The notes: generated from the sequence alone by a model not told the origin. A DNA stretch of 22,532 bases from Candidatus Rokuibacteriota bacterium (GCA_003220195.1 QHRT01000005.1:1-22532); one strand, 5' to 3'. Positions 15,073 to 22,532 are shown, counted from the stretch's first letter. Made by a program: numbers and translations.

Positions 15073-15522
15073 GTGGCCATCATTCGCATCTCGACGGGCG
15101 CGGACGGCAAGTCACACTTCGAGGAGATCACGCCGAAATTCGAATCGCGCGGCGACAGGTCCGCGACGGCCGAGCTGATCCCGGGCTCGGGGATCGTCAT
15201 CCGGAAATTCGACGCGGACCGCTCGAACCCGTGGCACAACGCGCCGGGCCACTACTGCGTGTTCACGCTCTCGGGTGCGGTCGACATCGAGATCGGCGAC
15301 GGCACGGTGAAACGACTTGGCGTCGGCGACATCCTGATCGCAGAAGACGTGACGGGTCAGGGCCACATCACGAGAGAAGTGGGGCCGGACTGGAGCGGGT
15401 GCGATCTATCCCGCGTCAGCGGCGAGATCCGTCTGCGTCTCGCGCTCGAACGAGGCGCGGATTTGACTCCGCGGTGGCGGCGCCGGCCACACGGGCACCA
15501 GAGCCGCCAGGCGATGCGATAA
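15073..15522 (+). CDS. Small cupin-domain protein
   Basis: GTG 15073 sits 5 nt after GGAGG. Residues about 35-108 form one cupin barrel: SNPWHNAPGHYCVFTLSGAV with a His pair, DIEIGDGTVKRLGVGDILIAED and a late His in GQGHITREVG. It may bind a metal and act as a small dioxygenase, isomerase or sensor; no substrate can be read. Total length is 149 aa, longer than usual for such one-barrel cupins. The tail after about residue 112 is basic and lies antisense to the last 117 bp of the convergent ferritin-like gene. A 3' frameshift or loss of the original stop is therefore plausible. It may be co-transcribed with the dehydrogenase upstream. Confidence 0.8.
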   Translation: MAIIRISTGADGKSHFEEITPKFESRGDRSATAELIPGSGIVIRKFDADRSNPWHNAPGHYCVFTLSGAVDIEIGDGTVKRLGVGDILIAEDVTGQGHITREVGPDWSGCDLSRVSGEIRLRLALERGADLTPRWRRRPHGHQSRQAMR

Positions 15523-15963
15523 CACGCGCGACCGGAAGTACTGCTCGTGGTCCCACTCGACTTCCGCCATGGTGAGCAAGCAGTCGACGAACTCGGGATG
15601 GCTCGCGCGTATCGCGAGACGCGCGGCCGTCTCGTATTCCACGATGTTCCGGCGTTCCAGCCGGCCGGCGCCGTACATGGGCGCCAGCCAGCCCATCACG
15701 TGACAGAGCAGCCCGAGGGTCCGTCCGATGGCTCGCGCACGCCGCTCACGCGCCGGGGATGGATCCATCCCGATCTTGGCGAGCATGCCGCCGACCAGGT
15801 CGCGGTGGCGCCATTCCTCCTCCTCGATCTGACGGATTCGCGAGCGGTCGATTGAATCTCGAAGCGAGTGCCAGTGGCCGCGATACGCCAGGGCAGCGGC
15901 CAGCTCACCCGAGTAGGCGAGCCGAAGAATGGCCGCGAGCTTTTCGACGTCAGGTTGGCTCAT
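15406..15963 (-). CDS. Ferritin-like di-iron carboxylate protein (Coq7/DMQ hydroxylase-like)
   Basis: The 185-aa protein looks like a four-helix bundle with two metal half-sites: Glu20 (YSGELAAAL) with Glu50-x2-His53 (EEEEWRHRD), and Glu109 or nearby (NIVEYETAA) with Glu136-x2-His139 (AEVEWDHEQYF). This E/ExxH/E/ExxH pattern fits ferritin-like oxidases, and the length and spacing resemble demethoxyubiquinone hydroxylase. A central hydrophobic segment (TLGLLCHVMGWLAPMYGAG) could contact the membrane. Function in quinone hydroxylation is only a suggestion. ATG 15963 follows GGAGGAGG. It is the last gene of a minus-strand run after the TauD-like gene (51-nt gap). Its 3' end overlaps the cupin frame on the other strand. 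Confidence 0.8.
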   Translation of the reverse strand: MSQPDVEKLAAILRLAYSGELAAALAYRGHWHSLRDSIDRSRIRQIEEEEWRHRDLVGGMLAKIGMDPSPARERRARAIGRTLGLLCHVMGWLAPMYGAGRLERRNIVEYETAARLAIRASHPEFVDCLLTMAEVEWDHEQYFRSRVLSHRLAALVPVWPAPPPRSQIRASFERETQTDLAADAG

Positions 15964-16014
15964 CGGCGCCTCCTCCGGAGGGCGGCTCGACGAATGATCA
16001 GTCGCCGCGAATGT

Positions 16015-16941
16015 TTAGACGCCGGCCGGGACGATCCCGTCCCAGACCGGCGTGCGCGTCGCCAGCGGTGGATCGGCCGTCGGGCCCTCGCCGGCGAGCG
16101 TCGTGCGCCGCATCACCCTCTTGGAGCGCGTGGCGTCCCACGGCCGGCCGCGGTGCAGCACCGTGCGGTTGTCCCACATGACCAGGTCCCACTGGCGCCA
16201 GCGGTGCTGGAAGACGCGATCGGGCTCGGTCGTCACCTTCAGCAACGAATCCAGCAAACGGCGCGACTCGTCGTACGGCATGCCCTCGACGTACCAGGCG
16301 TGCGAGCCGATGTAGAAGTTCTTCCGGCCGTTCACGGGATTCGCGCGCACGAGCGCCTGGCGAACCGGCGGAAGCTCTCGCTCGTGCTCGGGATTGAAGA
16401 GGCCCTTCGCGATCGTGCTCCGGGAGTAGAGGATCGAGTGCACGCACACCTTGCCCTCGAGCTGCCGGCGGGTCTCCCCGGGCAGGTTCGCGTACGCGTA
16501 GCGCATGCTCACGAATTCGGTCTCGCCGCCTGAAGGCGGCACCTCGCGCCCGGACAAGAGCGACGCCATCGCCGGCACCGGCTTGAACGAGCTGTCGGTG
16601 TGCCAGAGCTGGTTGCCCGACTGGTACACCATGCGGCGATCGTCCCAGCCCATCAGCCGGTCGTCGTGGTCGGGATCGATGTTCGAGAGATCCACCATGT
16701 TCTCGTGGAGACGACGCTCCTGGCCGATGGAGCTGAGCGTCGTTTCGAGCGGGCCGAAACGCCTGGTGAACGCCATCTGCAGATCGTCCGTGAGCCGTTG
16801 ATCCGAGAACACGAGGACCGAATATTCCTGGAACGCGTCGAAGATCTGGCGGAACGTTTGATCGTCGACGGGCCGCGCGAGGACCACGCCGTCAACGCGC
16901 GCGCCGAGACAGGGATGAAGAGGAGTGATCGCCAGCGTCAT
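16015..16941 (-). CDS. TauD/TfdA-family Fe(II)/2-oxoglutarate dioxygenase
   Basis: The 308-residue protein carries the facial triad His114-x-Asp116 (LWHTDSSF) and His263 (NRTVLHRGRPWD), followed by the 2-oxoglutarate-binding Arg in SKRVMRRTTL. The N-terminal block PLHPCLGARVDGV and the segment SVLVFSDQRLTDDLQMAFTR-with-FGPLE are typical of the family. It should couple 2-oxoglutarate decarboxylation to hydroxylation of a small substrate, as in taurine or aryloxyalkanoate degradation. The substrate cannot be read, and no sulphonate transporter lies nearby. ATG 16941 is preceded by an excellent AAGGAGGT. It is the middle gene of a run with a 68-aa orphan before and a ferritin-like protein after. 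Confidence 0.92.
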   Translation of the reverse strand: MTLAITPLHPCLGARVDGVVLARPVDDQTFRQIFDAFQEYSVLVFSDQRLTDDLQMAFTRRFGPLETTLSSIGQERRLHENMVDLSNIDPDHDDRLMGWDDRRMVYQSGNQLWHTDSSFKPVPAMASLLSGREVPPSGGETEFVSMRYAYANLPGETRRQLEGKVCVHSILYSRSTIAKGLFNPEHERELPPVRQALVRANPVNGRKNFYIGSHAWYVEGMPYDESRRLLDSLLKVTTEPDRVFQHRWRQWDLVMWDNRTVLHRGRPWDATRSKRVMRRTTLAGEGPTADPPLATRTPVWDGIVPAGV

Positions 16942-16993
16942 GGCGTGACCTCCTTGCGGCGAAGCCCCGAGCGGCGCCGCGGGCGTGGCGCGC

Positions 16994-17200
16994 TCAGCGA
17001 CGATAGCTGCGGCGATACGGACTCGGGCGCACCGAGACGTCGTCGTGGTCGACCTCGCGCAGCCGCCGGTTGCCGTCGGCCACTGCCAGCGCGATCGAGG
17101 GGTACGTCTCGCGCGACTCCTCGATCATCTCGCCCGCGTAGTTCACGATGCGCCACTTCCAGTCCGGATAGGACGGGGTCGAGAACGCGATCACCTGCAT
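16994..17200 (-). CDS. Small protein of unknown function, 68 aa
   Basis: I do not recognise this family. ATG 17200 follows AGAGGT with about 4 nt spacing, a good ribosome-binding site, which supports a real gene. The product starts with a compact block (FSTPSYPDWKWRIVNYAGEM) that could form two beta strands, then IEESRETYPSIALAVADGNRRL, which looks like a helix, and ends in an Arg/Tyr-rich tail. No signal peptide or membrane span. It lies 52 nt before the TauD-like gene on the same strand, so they are probably co-transcribed. Confidence 0.65.
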   Translation of the reverse strand: MQVIAFSTPSYPDWKWRIVNYAGEMIEESRETYPSIALAVADGNRRLREVDHDDVSVRPSPYRRSYRR

Positions 17201-17453
17201 GAAGACCTCTTTCTGCTCTCAGTGATCTGGGGCACGAGAAGTGTACGCTGATTTGACCCCCTGGCGGCGAGAATCCACTCGCGCGCGACGACGCGCATCG
17301 CGTATACTCGGATCGTCTGGTTCGATCGGCGGTTCACTTCCGAGCCCTCGCGTTTCCCAGACCGCGTTTCCCGGGTTCTTCCGCGTGCGGGGCGTGTTCA
17401 CGTCGGCGGAAGACTGCCGGGCCCAGAGTGTGCCCTCACGAGGATCTCGATTC
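17201..17453. promoter_or_regulatory. Divergent spacer with a TATACT -10-like box and long helicase leader
   Basis: TATACT lies at 17303-17308 on the plus strand, about 145 nt before the helicase ATG; the matching -35 region is GC-rich and poor. TACACT lies on the minus strand at 17240-17245, upstream of the 68-aa gene. If TATACT is used, the helicase mRNA has a long leader, a trait shared by many cold-responsive DEAD-box genes. No clear terminator or riboswitch was recognised. Confidence 0.3.
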
Positions 17454-18716
17454 ATGTCGTTTGCATCGTTCACCCTGCATCCCGATCTGCTGCGCGCGGT
17501 CGACGCGCTCGGCTTCACCGTGCCGACGCCGATCCAGCGCGACGCGATTCCGCCGGCTCTCACCGGACGAGACGTGCTCGCCTGCGCGATGACCGGCAGC
17601 GGCAAGACGGCGGCGTTCATCTTGCCGATTCTCGAGCGGCTCCTCGCGAAGCCCCGCGGGGTGACGCGCGCGCTCGTCGTGACGCCAACCCGCGAGCTCG
17701 CCGCCCAGATCGACGAGCATCGTCGGCTGTTCGCACGTTTCGTGCGCATCGGTGGCGCCGCGGTGTTCGGTGGCGTCGCGATGGGGCCACAAGAGACGGC
17801 GTTCCGGCGCGGCGCCGACGTCCTGGTCGCGACCCCCGGTCGCCTGCTCGATCACCTGCAGTACCCGTACGCGCGGCTCAGCGACATCGAGGTGCTGGTG
17901 CTCGACGAAGCGGACCGGATGCTCGACATGGGCTTCCTACCCGACGTCCGGCGGATCGTGAGCGCGCTCCCACGGCGACCGCGCCAGACGCTGCTGTTCT
18001 CGGCGACGCTTCCGCCGACGATCGTCACGCTCGCGCGCGAGATGCTGCACGACCCGGTGAGCATCAACGTCGAGCGTGCGGCGGCGCCGGCGACGGGCAT
18101 CACGCACACCGCGTGGCCGGTGCCGTCCGAGCTCAAGCTGCCGCTGATGGTCGAGCTGCTCGGTCAGCCCGGCGTCCGGAACGTGCTCGCGTTCACGCGC
18201 ACGAAGCACCGCGCGAATCGCCTGGCCGAGGGGCTCGAGCGTCATGGGGTGGCCGCGGAGCGCATTCACGGCAATCGCAGCCAGGCGCAGCGCACGGCGG
18301 CGCTCGCGGGCTTCAAGAACGGAACGTTCCAGGTCCTGGTCGCGACGGACGTCGCCGCGCGCGGGATCGACATCACCGGCCTGAGCCACGTCCTCAACTT
18401 CGACGTCCCGCACCTGGCGGAGGACTACATCCACCGCGTGGGACGGACGGCGCGAGCGGAAGCCGTCGGCGATGCGTTCACGCTGGTGTCGCCCGACGAA
18501 GAGACCGACTTCCGAATGATCGAGCGCGCCGTCGGGACGTCGATCCCGCGCAAGAGGCTGTCGGGCTTCGACTACGGGGCGCGTGCGCCGCAGCGATTCG
18601 AGGTTCCGGTCGCCGAGCGCATCGCGGCCATCCGGAAGCAGAAGGCCGAGGAGCGGGCGCGCGCGCGCCAGAACGCCGAGCGACGCGCGGCGCATCACCG
18701 GGCGCTGGTGCGGTAG
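17454..18716 (+). CDS. DEAD-box ATP-dependent RNA helicase (RhlE-like)
   Basis: The 420-residue protein has both RecA lobes with all core motifs: Q-motif FTVPTPIQRDAIP, Walker A AMTGSGKT (about 45-52), PTRELAAQ, TPGRLLDHL, DEAD at 151-154 (LVLDEADRMLDMGF), SAT in LFSATLP, then in lobe two FTRTKHRANRL, ATDVAARGIDI and YIHRVGRTARA. It should unwind short RNA duplexes in ribosome assembly or mRNA decay. The lysine/arginine-rich tail after about 385 probably aids RNA binding. It is close to RhlE in length and order. ATG 17454 (MSFASFTLHPDLL) gives the family start, although the frame stays open upstream to 17241. The ribosome-binding site is weak (AGGA). Confidence 0.95.
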   Translation: MSFASFTLHPDLLRAVDALGFTVPTPIQRDAIPPALTGRDVLACAMTGSGKTAAFILPILERLLAKPRGVTRALVVTPTRELAAQIDEHRRLFARFVRIGGAAVFGGVAMGPQETAFRRGADVLVATPGRLLDHLQYPYARLSDIEVLVLDEADRMLDMGFLPDVRRIVSALPRRPRQTLLFSATLPPTIVTLAREMLHDPVSINVERAAAPATGITHTAWPVPSELKLPLMVELLGQPGVRNVLAFTRTKHRANRLAEGLERHGVAAERIHGNRSQAQRTAALAGFKNGTFQVLVATDVAARGIDITGLSHVLNFDVPHLAEDYIHRVGRTARAEAVGDAFTLVSPDEETDFRMIERAVGTSIPRKRLSGFDYGARAPQRFEVPVAERIAAIRKQKAEERARARQNAERRAAHHRALVR

Positions 18717-18723
18717 CGCCCAT

Positions 18724-18772
18724 CCGGGACGCCATGCGCGATGCCGGCGGTCATCGGCGCCCGCCGTCCCGG
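18724..18772. terminator. Inverted repeat between convergent helicase and Rid genes
   Basis: CCGGGACG (18724-18731) pairs perfectly with CGTCCCGG (18765-18772) around a 33-nt loop that is itself GC-rich and foldable. It fills the 61-bp gap between convergent stops. No T-run is present, so it is a possible bidirectional terminator only. Confidence 0.3.
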
Positions 18773-18777
18773 CCCTC

Positions 18778-19218
18778 TCAGGACGTGGCCAGCACCGCGT
18801 CCGCGTCGATCTCGATCAACGCCCCGTCGCGGATCAGCTGATCGACACGCACCAGCGTCGACGCCGGATACTTGCCCGGCGTCCAGAACTGCGAGCGGAC
18901 GTCGTGGATGTCACGGAGCGACGCCGCGTCGACCTGCGTCGCGTAGACGCGCACGCGCACGATGTCGTCCATCGTGCCGCCCTCGCGCGTCAGCACCGCC
19001 TTGATGTTCTCCAGCACCTGGCGCGTCTGCTCGCGCATCCCGCGCCCGGCGAGCGCGCCGCTGTCGTCGACACCGATCTTCCCCGAGATGAACAGCAGCG
19101 CGCACTCCCGCAGCTGCACGCGCACCGCGTCGCAGAACACCGCGGGCACGCTGGTGCCCTGCAGAGCCGGGATCCCACGCGCTTTCTCCTTGGCGAGATC
19201 GATGAACTTCCGTTCCAT
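18778..19218 (-). CDS. Rid (YjgF/YER057c/UK114) family protein lacking the usual active-site Arg
   Basis: The 146-residue protein has the Rid fold pattern: LFISGKIGVDDSGALAG, QTRQVLENIKAVLTREGGTMDDIVRVRVY, then YPASTLVRVDQL and IEIDADAV. Typical RidA hydrolyses reactive enamine/imine intermediates made by PLP enzymes and amino-acid oxidoreductases. In RidA the fourth block reads PAR-S with an Arg that holds the carboxylate; here it reads PAS-T, so this protein may belong to another Rid subgroup without deaminase activity. ATG 19218 follows AAGGAG. It is divergent from a DadA-like oxidoreductase whose imino acid product would suit a Rid enzyme. Confidence 0.88.
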   Translation of the reverse strand: MERKFIDLAKEKARGIPALQGTSVPAVFCDAVRVQLRECALLFISGKIGVDDSGALAGRGMREQTRQVLENIKAVLTREGGTMDDIVRVRVYATQVDAASLRDIHDVRSQFWTPGKYPASTLVRVDQLIRDGALIEIDADAVLATS

Positions 19219-19386
19219 GGTGGTTCTCCTTGTTGTTTGTCGTCGGGGCGCCTGCGCCGGGCTCCGGCGCCCGACGGTCGGCCTCATGCACGCATCGTGG
19301 TCGTCAGAAAGTCGACGGCTCGAGACGCCATGTCCTCGGGTGGATCGCCACTCGGTCGATGCTCGTGACGACGCGGTGAGAACCGC

Positions 19387-20706
19387 ATGGGCACCGCGTA
19401 CACTAGCATGGCGATGAACCTGGCGACTCCGGGCCAACAGCTCGCAATCGACCCGTTGCCCCGAGACGTCGACGTGCTCGTCATCGGCGGCGGCGTCATC
19501 GGTGTCACGTCCGCGTGGTACCTCGCCCAGCGGGGCCGCACGGTCACGCTCGTCGACAAGGATGACGTCTGTGCCGGCAGCTCCTACGGGAACTCCGGCC
19601 TGCTCGTGCCGAGTCACTCGCGGCCGCTCGCGGCACCGGGAGTCCTGGCGCAGGGGCTGCGGTGGTTGCTCGACTCCGCGAGTCCGTTTTACGTGAAGCC
19701 ACGGCTCGACCGGGATCTGCTCGCGTGGCTCTGGAAGTTCCGCGGCGCGTGCACGGCGGAGAACGTCCGTCGCGCCGTGCCCGTCCTCCGCGATCTCAGC
19801 TACGCGAGCCTGGCGCTCTATCGCGAGCTCGCGGCGATCCCCGGCTTCGACTTCGGACTGCGCCAGGACGGTGTGCTGATGGTCTTCCGTACGAAGGCCC
19901 GGCTCGACGAACACCGCCACGAGGCCGAGACGCTGCAGGCCGCGGGCATCTCGGCGCGCGTGCTCGACGAGAACGGCGCGCGCGAGCTCGAGCCGGCACT
20001 GCGCCCCGACATCGCCGGCGCGGTCTACTTTCCGGAGGACGCGCACCTGACGCCCGATCGGTTCGTGCGCGGCCTCGCGCGACTGGCGCAGGAGCGCGGC
20101 GTGACGGTGATGCCGTCGACGGAGGTGCTGGGCTTCGAGCGGAGCGGCCGACGCATCGCCGCGATCGAAACGACGCGCGGAGCCGTCAGGGCGAGCGAGG
20201 TGGTGCTCGCGGCCGGCTCGTGGTCACCCGCGCTCGGTCGCCAGCTCGGTGTGAGACTTCCGATCCAGCCGGCGAAGGGCTACAGCGTCACGTGCGACGC
20301 GCCGCCCGGAGGCCCGCGCCTTCCGATGCTGCTCGGCGAGGCGCGATTCGCCGTGACTCCGATGGGCGACGCGCTGCGCTTCGGCGGCACGCTCGAGCTC
20401 GCGGGACTCGATCTCACGATCAACCGCGTGAGGGTGGACGCGATCCAGCGCGGCTGGCGCGACTATCTCGCGGTCCCGGGGGAGCTCCGGCTGCGGCAGA
20501 TCTGGCGTGGTCTCCGGCCATGCACGCCCGACGGATTGCCGCTGCTGGGGCGTCCGCGAGCGCTCGACAACCTGGTCGTCGCAACCGGCCACGCGATGAT
20601 CGGCGTGTCGCTCGGGCCGATCACCGGGAAGCTGGTCACGGAGATCGTCGCCGGCGAAAAGCCCGGCGTCGACATCGCGGCGCTCGACCCCGACCGCTTC
20701 GGCTGA
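19387..20706 (+). CDS. FAD-dependent amino acid oxidoreductase (DadA/D-amino acid dehydrogenase-like, DAO family)
   Basis: The protein starts with a short tail and then an ADP-binding fold VDVLVIGGGVIGVTSAWYLAQRG with a Val-Asp after the second strand (TLVDKDD). SSYGNSGLLVPSHSRPLAAPG is typical of DadA-like enzymes. ASEVVLAAGSWSP, PAKGYSVT and the C-terminal RGLRPCTPDGLPLLGRP-with-ATGHAMIGVSLGP complete the DAO family. It should oxidise an amino acid to an imino acid and pass electrons to the respiratory chain. Length is about 420-439 aa, close to DadA. The start is uncertain: ATG 19387 has GGTGA 7 nt upstream, while ATG 19408 or 19414 lie just after a TACACT box (19399-19404). Confidence 0.9.
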   Translation: MGTAYTSMAMNLATPGQQLAIDPLPRDVDVLVIGGGVIGVTSAWYLAQRGRTVTLVDKDDVCAGSSYGNSGLLVPSHSRPLAAPGVLAQGLRWLLDSASPFYVKPRLDRDLLAWLWKFRGACTAENVRRAVPVLRDLSYASLALYRELAAIPGFDFGLRQDGVLMVFRTKARLDEHRHEAETLQAAGISARVLDENGARELEPALRPDIAGAVYFPEDAHLTPDRFVRGLARLAQERGVTVMPSTEVLGFERSGRRIAAIETTRGAVRASEVVLAAGSWSPALGRQLGVRLPIQPAKGYSVTCDAPPGGPRLPMLLGEARFAVTPMGDALRFGGTLELAGLDLTINRVRVDAIQRGWRDYLAVPGELRLRQIWRGLRPCTPDGLPLLGRPRALDNLVVATGHAMIGVSLGPITGKLVTEIVAGEKPGVDIAALDPDRFG

Positions 20707-20722
20707 TCGATCCTGACGTCGC

Positions 20723-20751
20723 TTGACGGAGCCCCGCGAGTCGTCTAGTTT
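20723..20751 (+). promoter_or_regulatory. Sigma70-like promoter for the class IV aminotransferase
   Basis: TTGACG (20723-20728) is separated by exactly 17 nt from TAGTTT (20746-20751). The predicted start would be near 20758, giving a leader of about 40 nt with AAGGAG before ATG 20798. This suggests the aminotransferase can be transcribed apart from the upstream oxidoreductase. Confidence 0.5.
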
Positions 20752-20797
20752 CGCAAAAGAACTCGCGTTCGACCCTCGACCCCATCAAGGAGCGGCG

Positions 20798-21721
20798 ATG
20801 AAAGACCTCAAGATCTGGATGAACGGCAAGCTCGTCTCCCAGGCCGAAGCCGTACTGCCTGTCAACAGCGCGGCGGTCTTCTACGCGACCAACGTGTTCG
20901 AAGGCCTTCGAGCCTACTGGAACGAGGCGGACGACGAAATGTACGCCTTCCGTCTGGCCGAGCACTTCGTCCGGTTCCGCGAGTCGATGCGGATGATGCG
21001 CTTCACGATCCCGTACAGCGACGTCGACCTCTACCAGGCGGTGCGCGAGGCGCTCTCCGGCAACGAGGCTCGCGAGGACGTGCACATGCACCTGGTCGCG
21101 TACGTGCTCGGCACCGGTCTCGACGCCACGAGTCCGGCCGGCCTCTACATCAATCCGCGCCGGCGGCCGCGCGTCGCCGAGGATTCCGGCATCCGATGCT
21201 GCGTCAGCTCCTGGCAGCGCACGTCCGACAATGCGATTCCGATTCGTCTCAAGTCCGGCTCCAACTACCAGAACGGCCGCCTCGCCACGCTCCAGGCGAA
21301 GGCCGACGGGTACGATCAGCCGATCCTCCTGGACCAGCGCGGCCACGTGGCCGAGGGCACGGGCGCGTCCTTCTTCATGGTGCGCAAGGGCAAGCTGGTC
21401 ACGTCCCCCATCACGAGCGACATCCTGGAATCGATCACCCGCACGACGCTGATCGAGGAGATCTGCCCGAACGTGCTCGGGATGGACGTCGTCGAGCGCG
21501 AGATCGACCGCACCGAGCTCTACGTCGCCGACGAGGCGTTCTTCTGCGGCAGCGGCTACGAGATCACGCCGATCGTGTCGATCGACAAGTTCCAGCTCGG
21601 CGACGGTGGCGTCGGGTCGATGACGCAGCGGATCCGGACCGCGTACATGTCGATCGTGCGCGGGGTCGACAAGCGCTACCCGGAGTGGCGCACGGCGACC
21701 TACAAGGGCGTGCGAGTCTAG
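20798..21721 (+). CDS. Class IV PLP-dependent aminotransferase (branched-chain aminotransferase-like)
   Basis: The 307-aa enzyme fits IlvE in length and order: MNGKLVSQAEAVLPVNSAAVFYATNVFEGLRAY, LAEHFVRFRESMRMM, PLP-binding Lys152 in IRLKSGSNYQN, LATLQAKADGYDQPILLD and EGTGASFFMV, then DRTELYVADEAFFCGSGYEITPI. It should transfer amino groups between branched-chain (or related) amino acids and 2-oxoglutarate. Where BCATs usually have an Asn after the EG block (GENIF type), this one has ASFF, so the substrate could differ. ATG 20798 follows AAGGAG. It lies 91 bp after the FAD oxidoreductase, on the same strand and with its own promoter-like site. Confidence 0.9.
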   Translation: MKDLKIWMNGKLVSQAEAVLPVNSAAVFYATNVFEGLRAYWNEADDEMYAFRLAEHFVRFRESMRMMRFTIPYSDVDLYQAVREALSGNEAREDVHMHLVAYVLGTGLDATSPAGLYINPRRRPRVAEDSGIRCCVSSWQRTSDNAIPIRLKSGSNYQNGRLATLQAKADGYDQPILLDQRGHVAEGTGASFFMVRKGKLVTSPITSDILESITRTTLIEEICPNVLGMDVVEREIDRTELYVADEAFFCGSGYEITPIVSIDKFQLGDGGVGSMTQRIRTAYMSIVRGVDKRYPEWRTATYKGVRV

Positions 21722-21775
21722 CGCGGCAGCGAAGCGCTTCCTCTCGGCAACACAACCGAGCGCAGCATCGAGGCG

Positions 21776-21796
21776 CGCCCCGGCTGAGCCGGGGCG
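21776..21796 (+). terminator. GC-rich hairpin after the aminotransferase
   Basis: CGCCCCGGC (21776-21784) and GCCGGGGCG (21788-21796) form a perfect 9-bp stem with a TGA loop. It lies 55 nt after the aminotransferase stop. There is no downstream T-run, so termination would be Rho-independent only in a loose sense. Confidence 0.45.
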
Positions 21797-21815
21797 TGTC
21801 CGAGCGTTGGGGGGT

Positions 21816-21842
21816 ATGGGGGGCCATTTCGGGGCCCCCCAT
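21816..21842. terminator. Bidirectional hairpin between convergent aminotransferase and acyl-CoA ligase genes
   Basis: ATGGGGGGCC (21816-21825) pairs fully with GGCCCCCCAT (21833-21842) around a 7-nt loop, giving a 10-bp stem. It starts 3 nt after the stop of the minus-strand ligase (21846), a classical terminator position for that gene, and also serves the plus strand. No U-tract is present on either strand. Confidence 0.55.
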
Positions 21843-21845
21843 TCA

Positions 21846-22532
21846 TCAGATTCGCCGCTTCCGGTCTCTGAGATCGATGGCGCCGGGGCGGCGGCGCGGA
21901 TCTTCCCCGCACGGGAAGATCTGCGCTTTCTGGATCTTCTGCGTCCCGGTGGTCGGCAGCGCGTCGACGAAGATGACCCACCCCGGCGCCTTGTAGTACG
22001 CGAGCCGAGCCAGACACCAGTCGGTCAACGCCGCGCCCAGGCTCTCGTCCGCGGCAACGCCCGGCATCGGCACGACGCACGCCATGACTTCTTCCTCGCG
22101 GACTTCGTCGGAAACGGCGAGCACCGCGACCTGCTTAACGGCCTCGTGCGCGAGCAGCACCGCCTCCACCTCGGCGGCGGCGATGTTTTCTCCGGACCGT
22201 CGAATGATGTTCTTCTTGCGGTCGACGAAGACGAGCATCCCGTCGTCCATCCGTCGCACGACGTCCCCGGTGTGGAACCAGCCGCCGCGCCACGCCTCCT
22301 CCGTCGCCTCGCGATTTTTCAGATACCCGGAGAAGAACCCGTGGCGCGGATCGGGACCCGCGCAGCGCACCAGCAATTCGCCTTCCGCGCCGGATGCCAC
22401 TTCGCAATCGTCGTCGTCCGCGACCTTTGCTTCCAGGACTTCGCGCGGGCGGCCGAAGGCGCGCGTCGTGACCTGTCGCGGCTCGAAATTGTCGGCGAAG
22501 ACGCGCCCGGTCTCGGTCATGCCCCACACCTC
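21846..22532 (-). CDS. AMP-forming acyl-CoA ligase (ANL superfamily), C-terminal part; start beyond window end
   Basis: The 228 residues seen cover the end of the N-terminal lobe and all of the C-terminal lobe. EVWGMTETG is the conserved aromatic-Gly-Met-Thr-Glu adenylate motif; GWFHTGDVV carries the ATP-ribose Asp; DRKKNIIRRSGENIAAAEVE is the hinge and A8 motif; PTTGTQKIQK holds the Lys expected to catalyse adenylation. The enzyme would activate a carboxylic acid with ATP and load CoA. The hinge region resembles CaiC-like and other ATP-dependent short or medium acyl-CoA ligases, but the acid pocket is outside the window. Its gene ends at a strong bidirectional hairpin. Confidence 0.9.
   Translation of the reverse strand, partial: EVWGMTETGRVFADNFEPRQVTTRAFGRPREVLEAKVADDDDCEVASGAEGELLVRCAGPDPRHGFFSGYLKNREATEEAWRGGWFHTGDVVRRMDDGMLVFVDRKKNIIRRSGENIAAAEVEAVLLAHEAVKQVAVLAVSDEVREEEVMACVVPMPGVAADESLGAALTDWCLARLAYYKAPGWVIFVDALPTTGTQKIQKAQIFPCGEDPRRRPGAIDLRDRKRRI

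Noticed and set aside
17241..17453. N-terminal extension of the helicase
   Set aside because: Open frame but Arg/Ser-rich and without helicase homology; MSFASF at 17454 matches the family start.

Overview
The window is uniformly GC-rich bacterial chromosome with dense, short-gapped genes on both strands. No rRNA, tRNA, CRISPR array, transposase, integrase or phage gene was seen. Gene content suggests a free-living aerobic soil or sediment heterotroph: a homodimeric AceE-type E1, secreted M28, M48 and TolB-like proteins, TauD and di-iron oxygenase-like proteins, amino-acid catabolic enzymes and core-MetE. The style recalls Methylomirabilota/Rokubacteria, Acidobacteriota or deltaproteobacterial lineages. 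No marker gene settles this, so the lineage is only a guess.

Layout. 1-2084 (-): AceE-like dehydrogenase, cut by the window start. 2302-2523 (+): a 73-aa orphan, then about 390 bp without a convincing gene. 2912-5104 (+): a FabH-type ketoacyl synthase with a large unrecognised N-terminal domain. 9071-5005 (-): a run of M28 aminopeptidase, Tat-exported beta-propeller and a peptidase MA-like gene broken by an amber codon. 9224-9891 (+): an M48 lipoprotein whose signal peptide and protease domain lie in different frames. 13888-9916 (-): a tight three-gene methyl-transfer operon of a methyltransferase-like protein, core-MetE and MTHFR fused to a Cys-rich domain. 13962-15522 (+): zinc alcohol dehydrogenase, a hairpin-forming tandem repeat, and a cupin. 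17200-15406 (-): a 68-aa orphan, a TauD-like dioxygenase and a ferritin-like di-iron protein. 17454-18716 (+): DEAD-box helicase. 19218-18778 (-): Rid protein. 19387-21721 (+): a DadA-like FAD oxidoreductase and a class IV aminotransferase. 22532-21846 (-): an acyl-CoA ligase, cut by the window end.

How genes may work together. In the methyl operon, MTHFR would make 5-methyl-THF, core-MetE would make methionine (probably through an unlinked corrinoid protein), and the lead gene may use or regulate the methyl or SAM pool. The FAD oxidoreductase, Rid protein and aminotransferase form an amino-acid nitrogen module. The TauD and ferritin-like proteins are both probably iron-dependent oxygenases. 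The M28, propeller and M48 proteins act outside the cytoplasm.

Most notable: the N-terminal domain on the ketoacyl synthase, the methyl-transfer operon, two independent coding disruptions in protease genes, the stop-codon-derived tandem repeat, and several starts with a -10-like box so close that the mRNA would be leaderless or nearly so.
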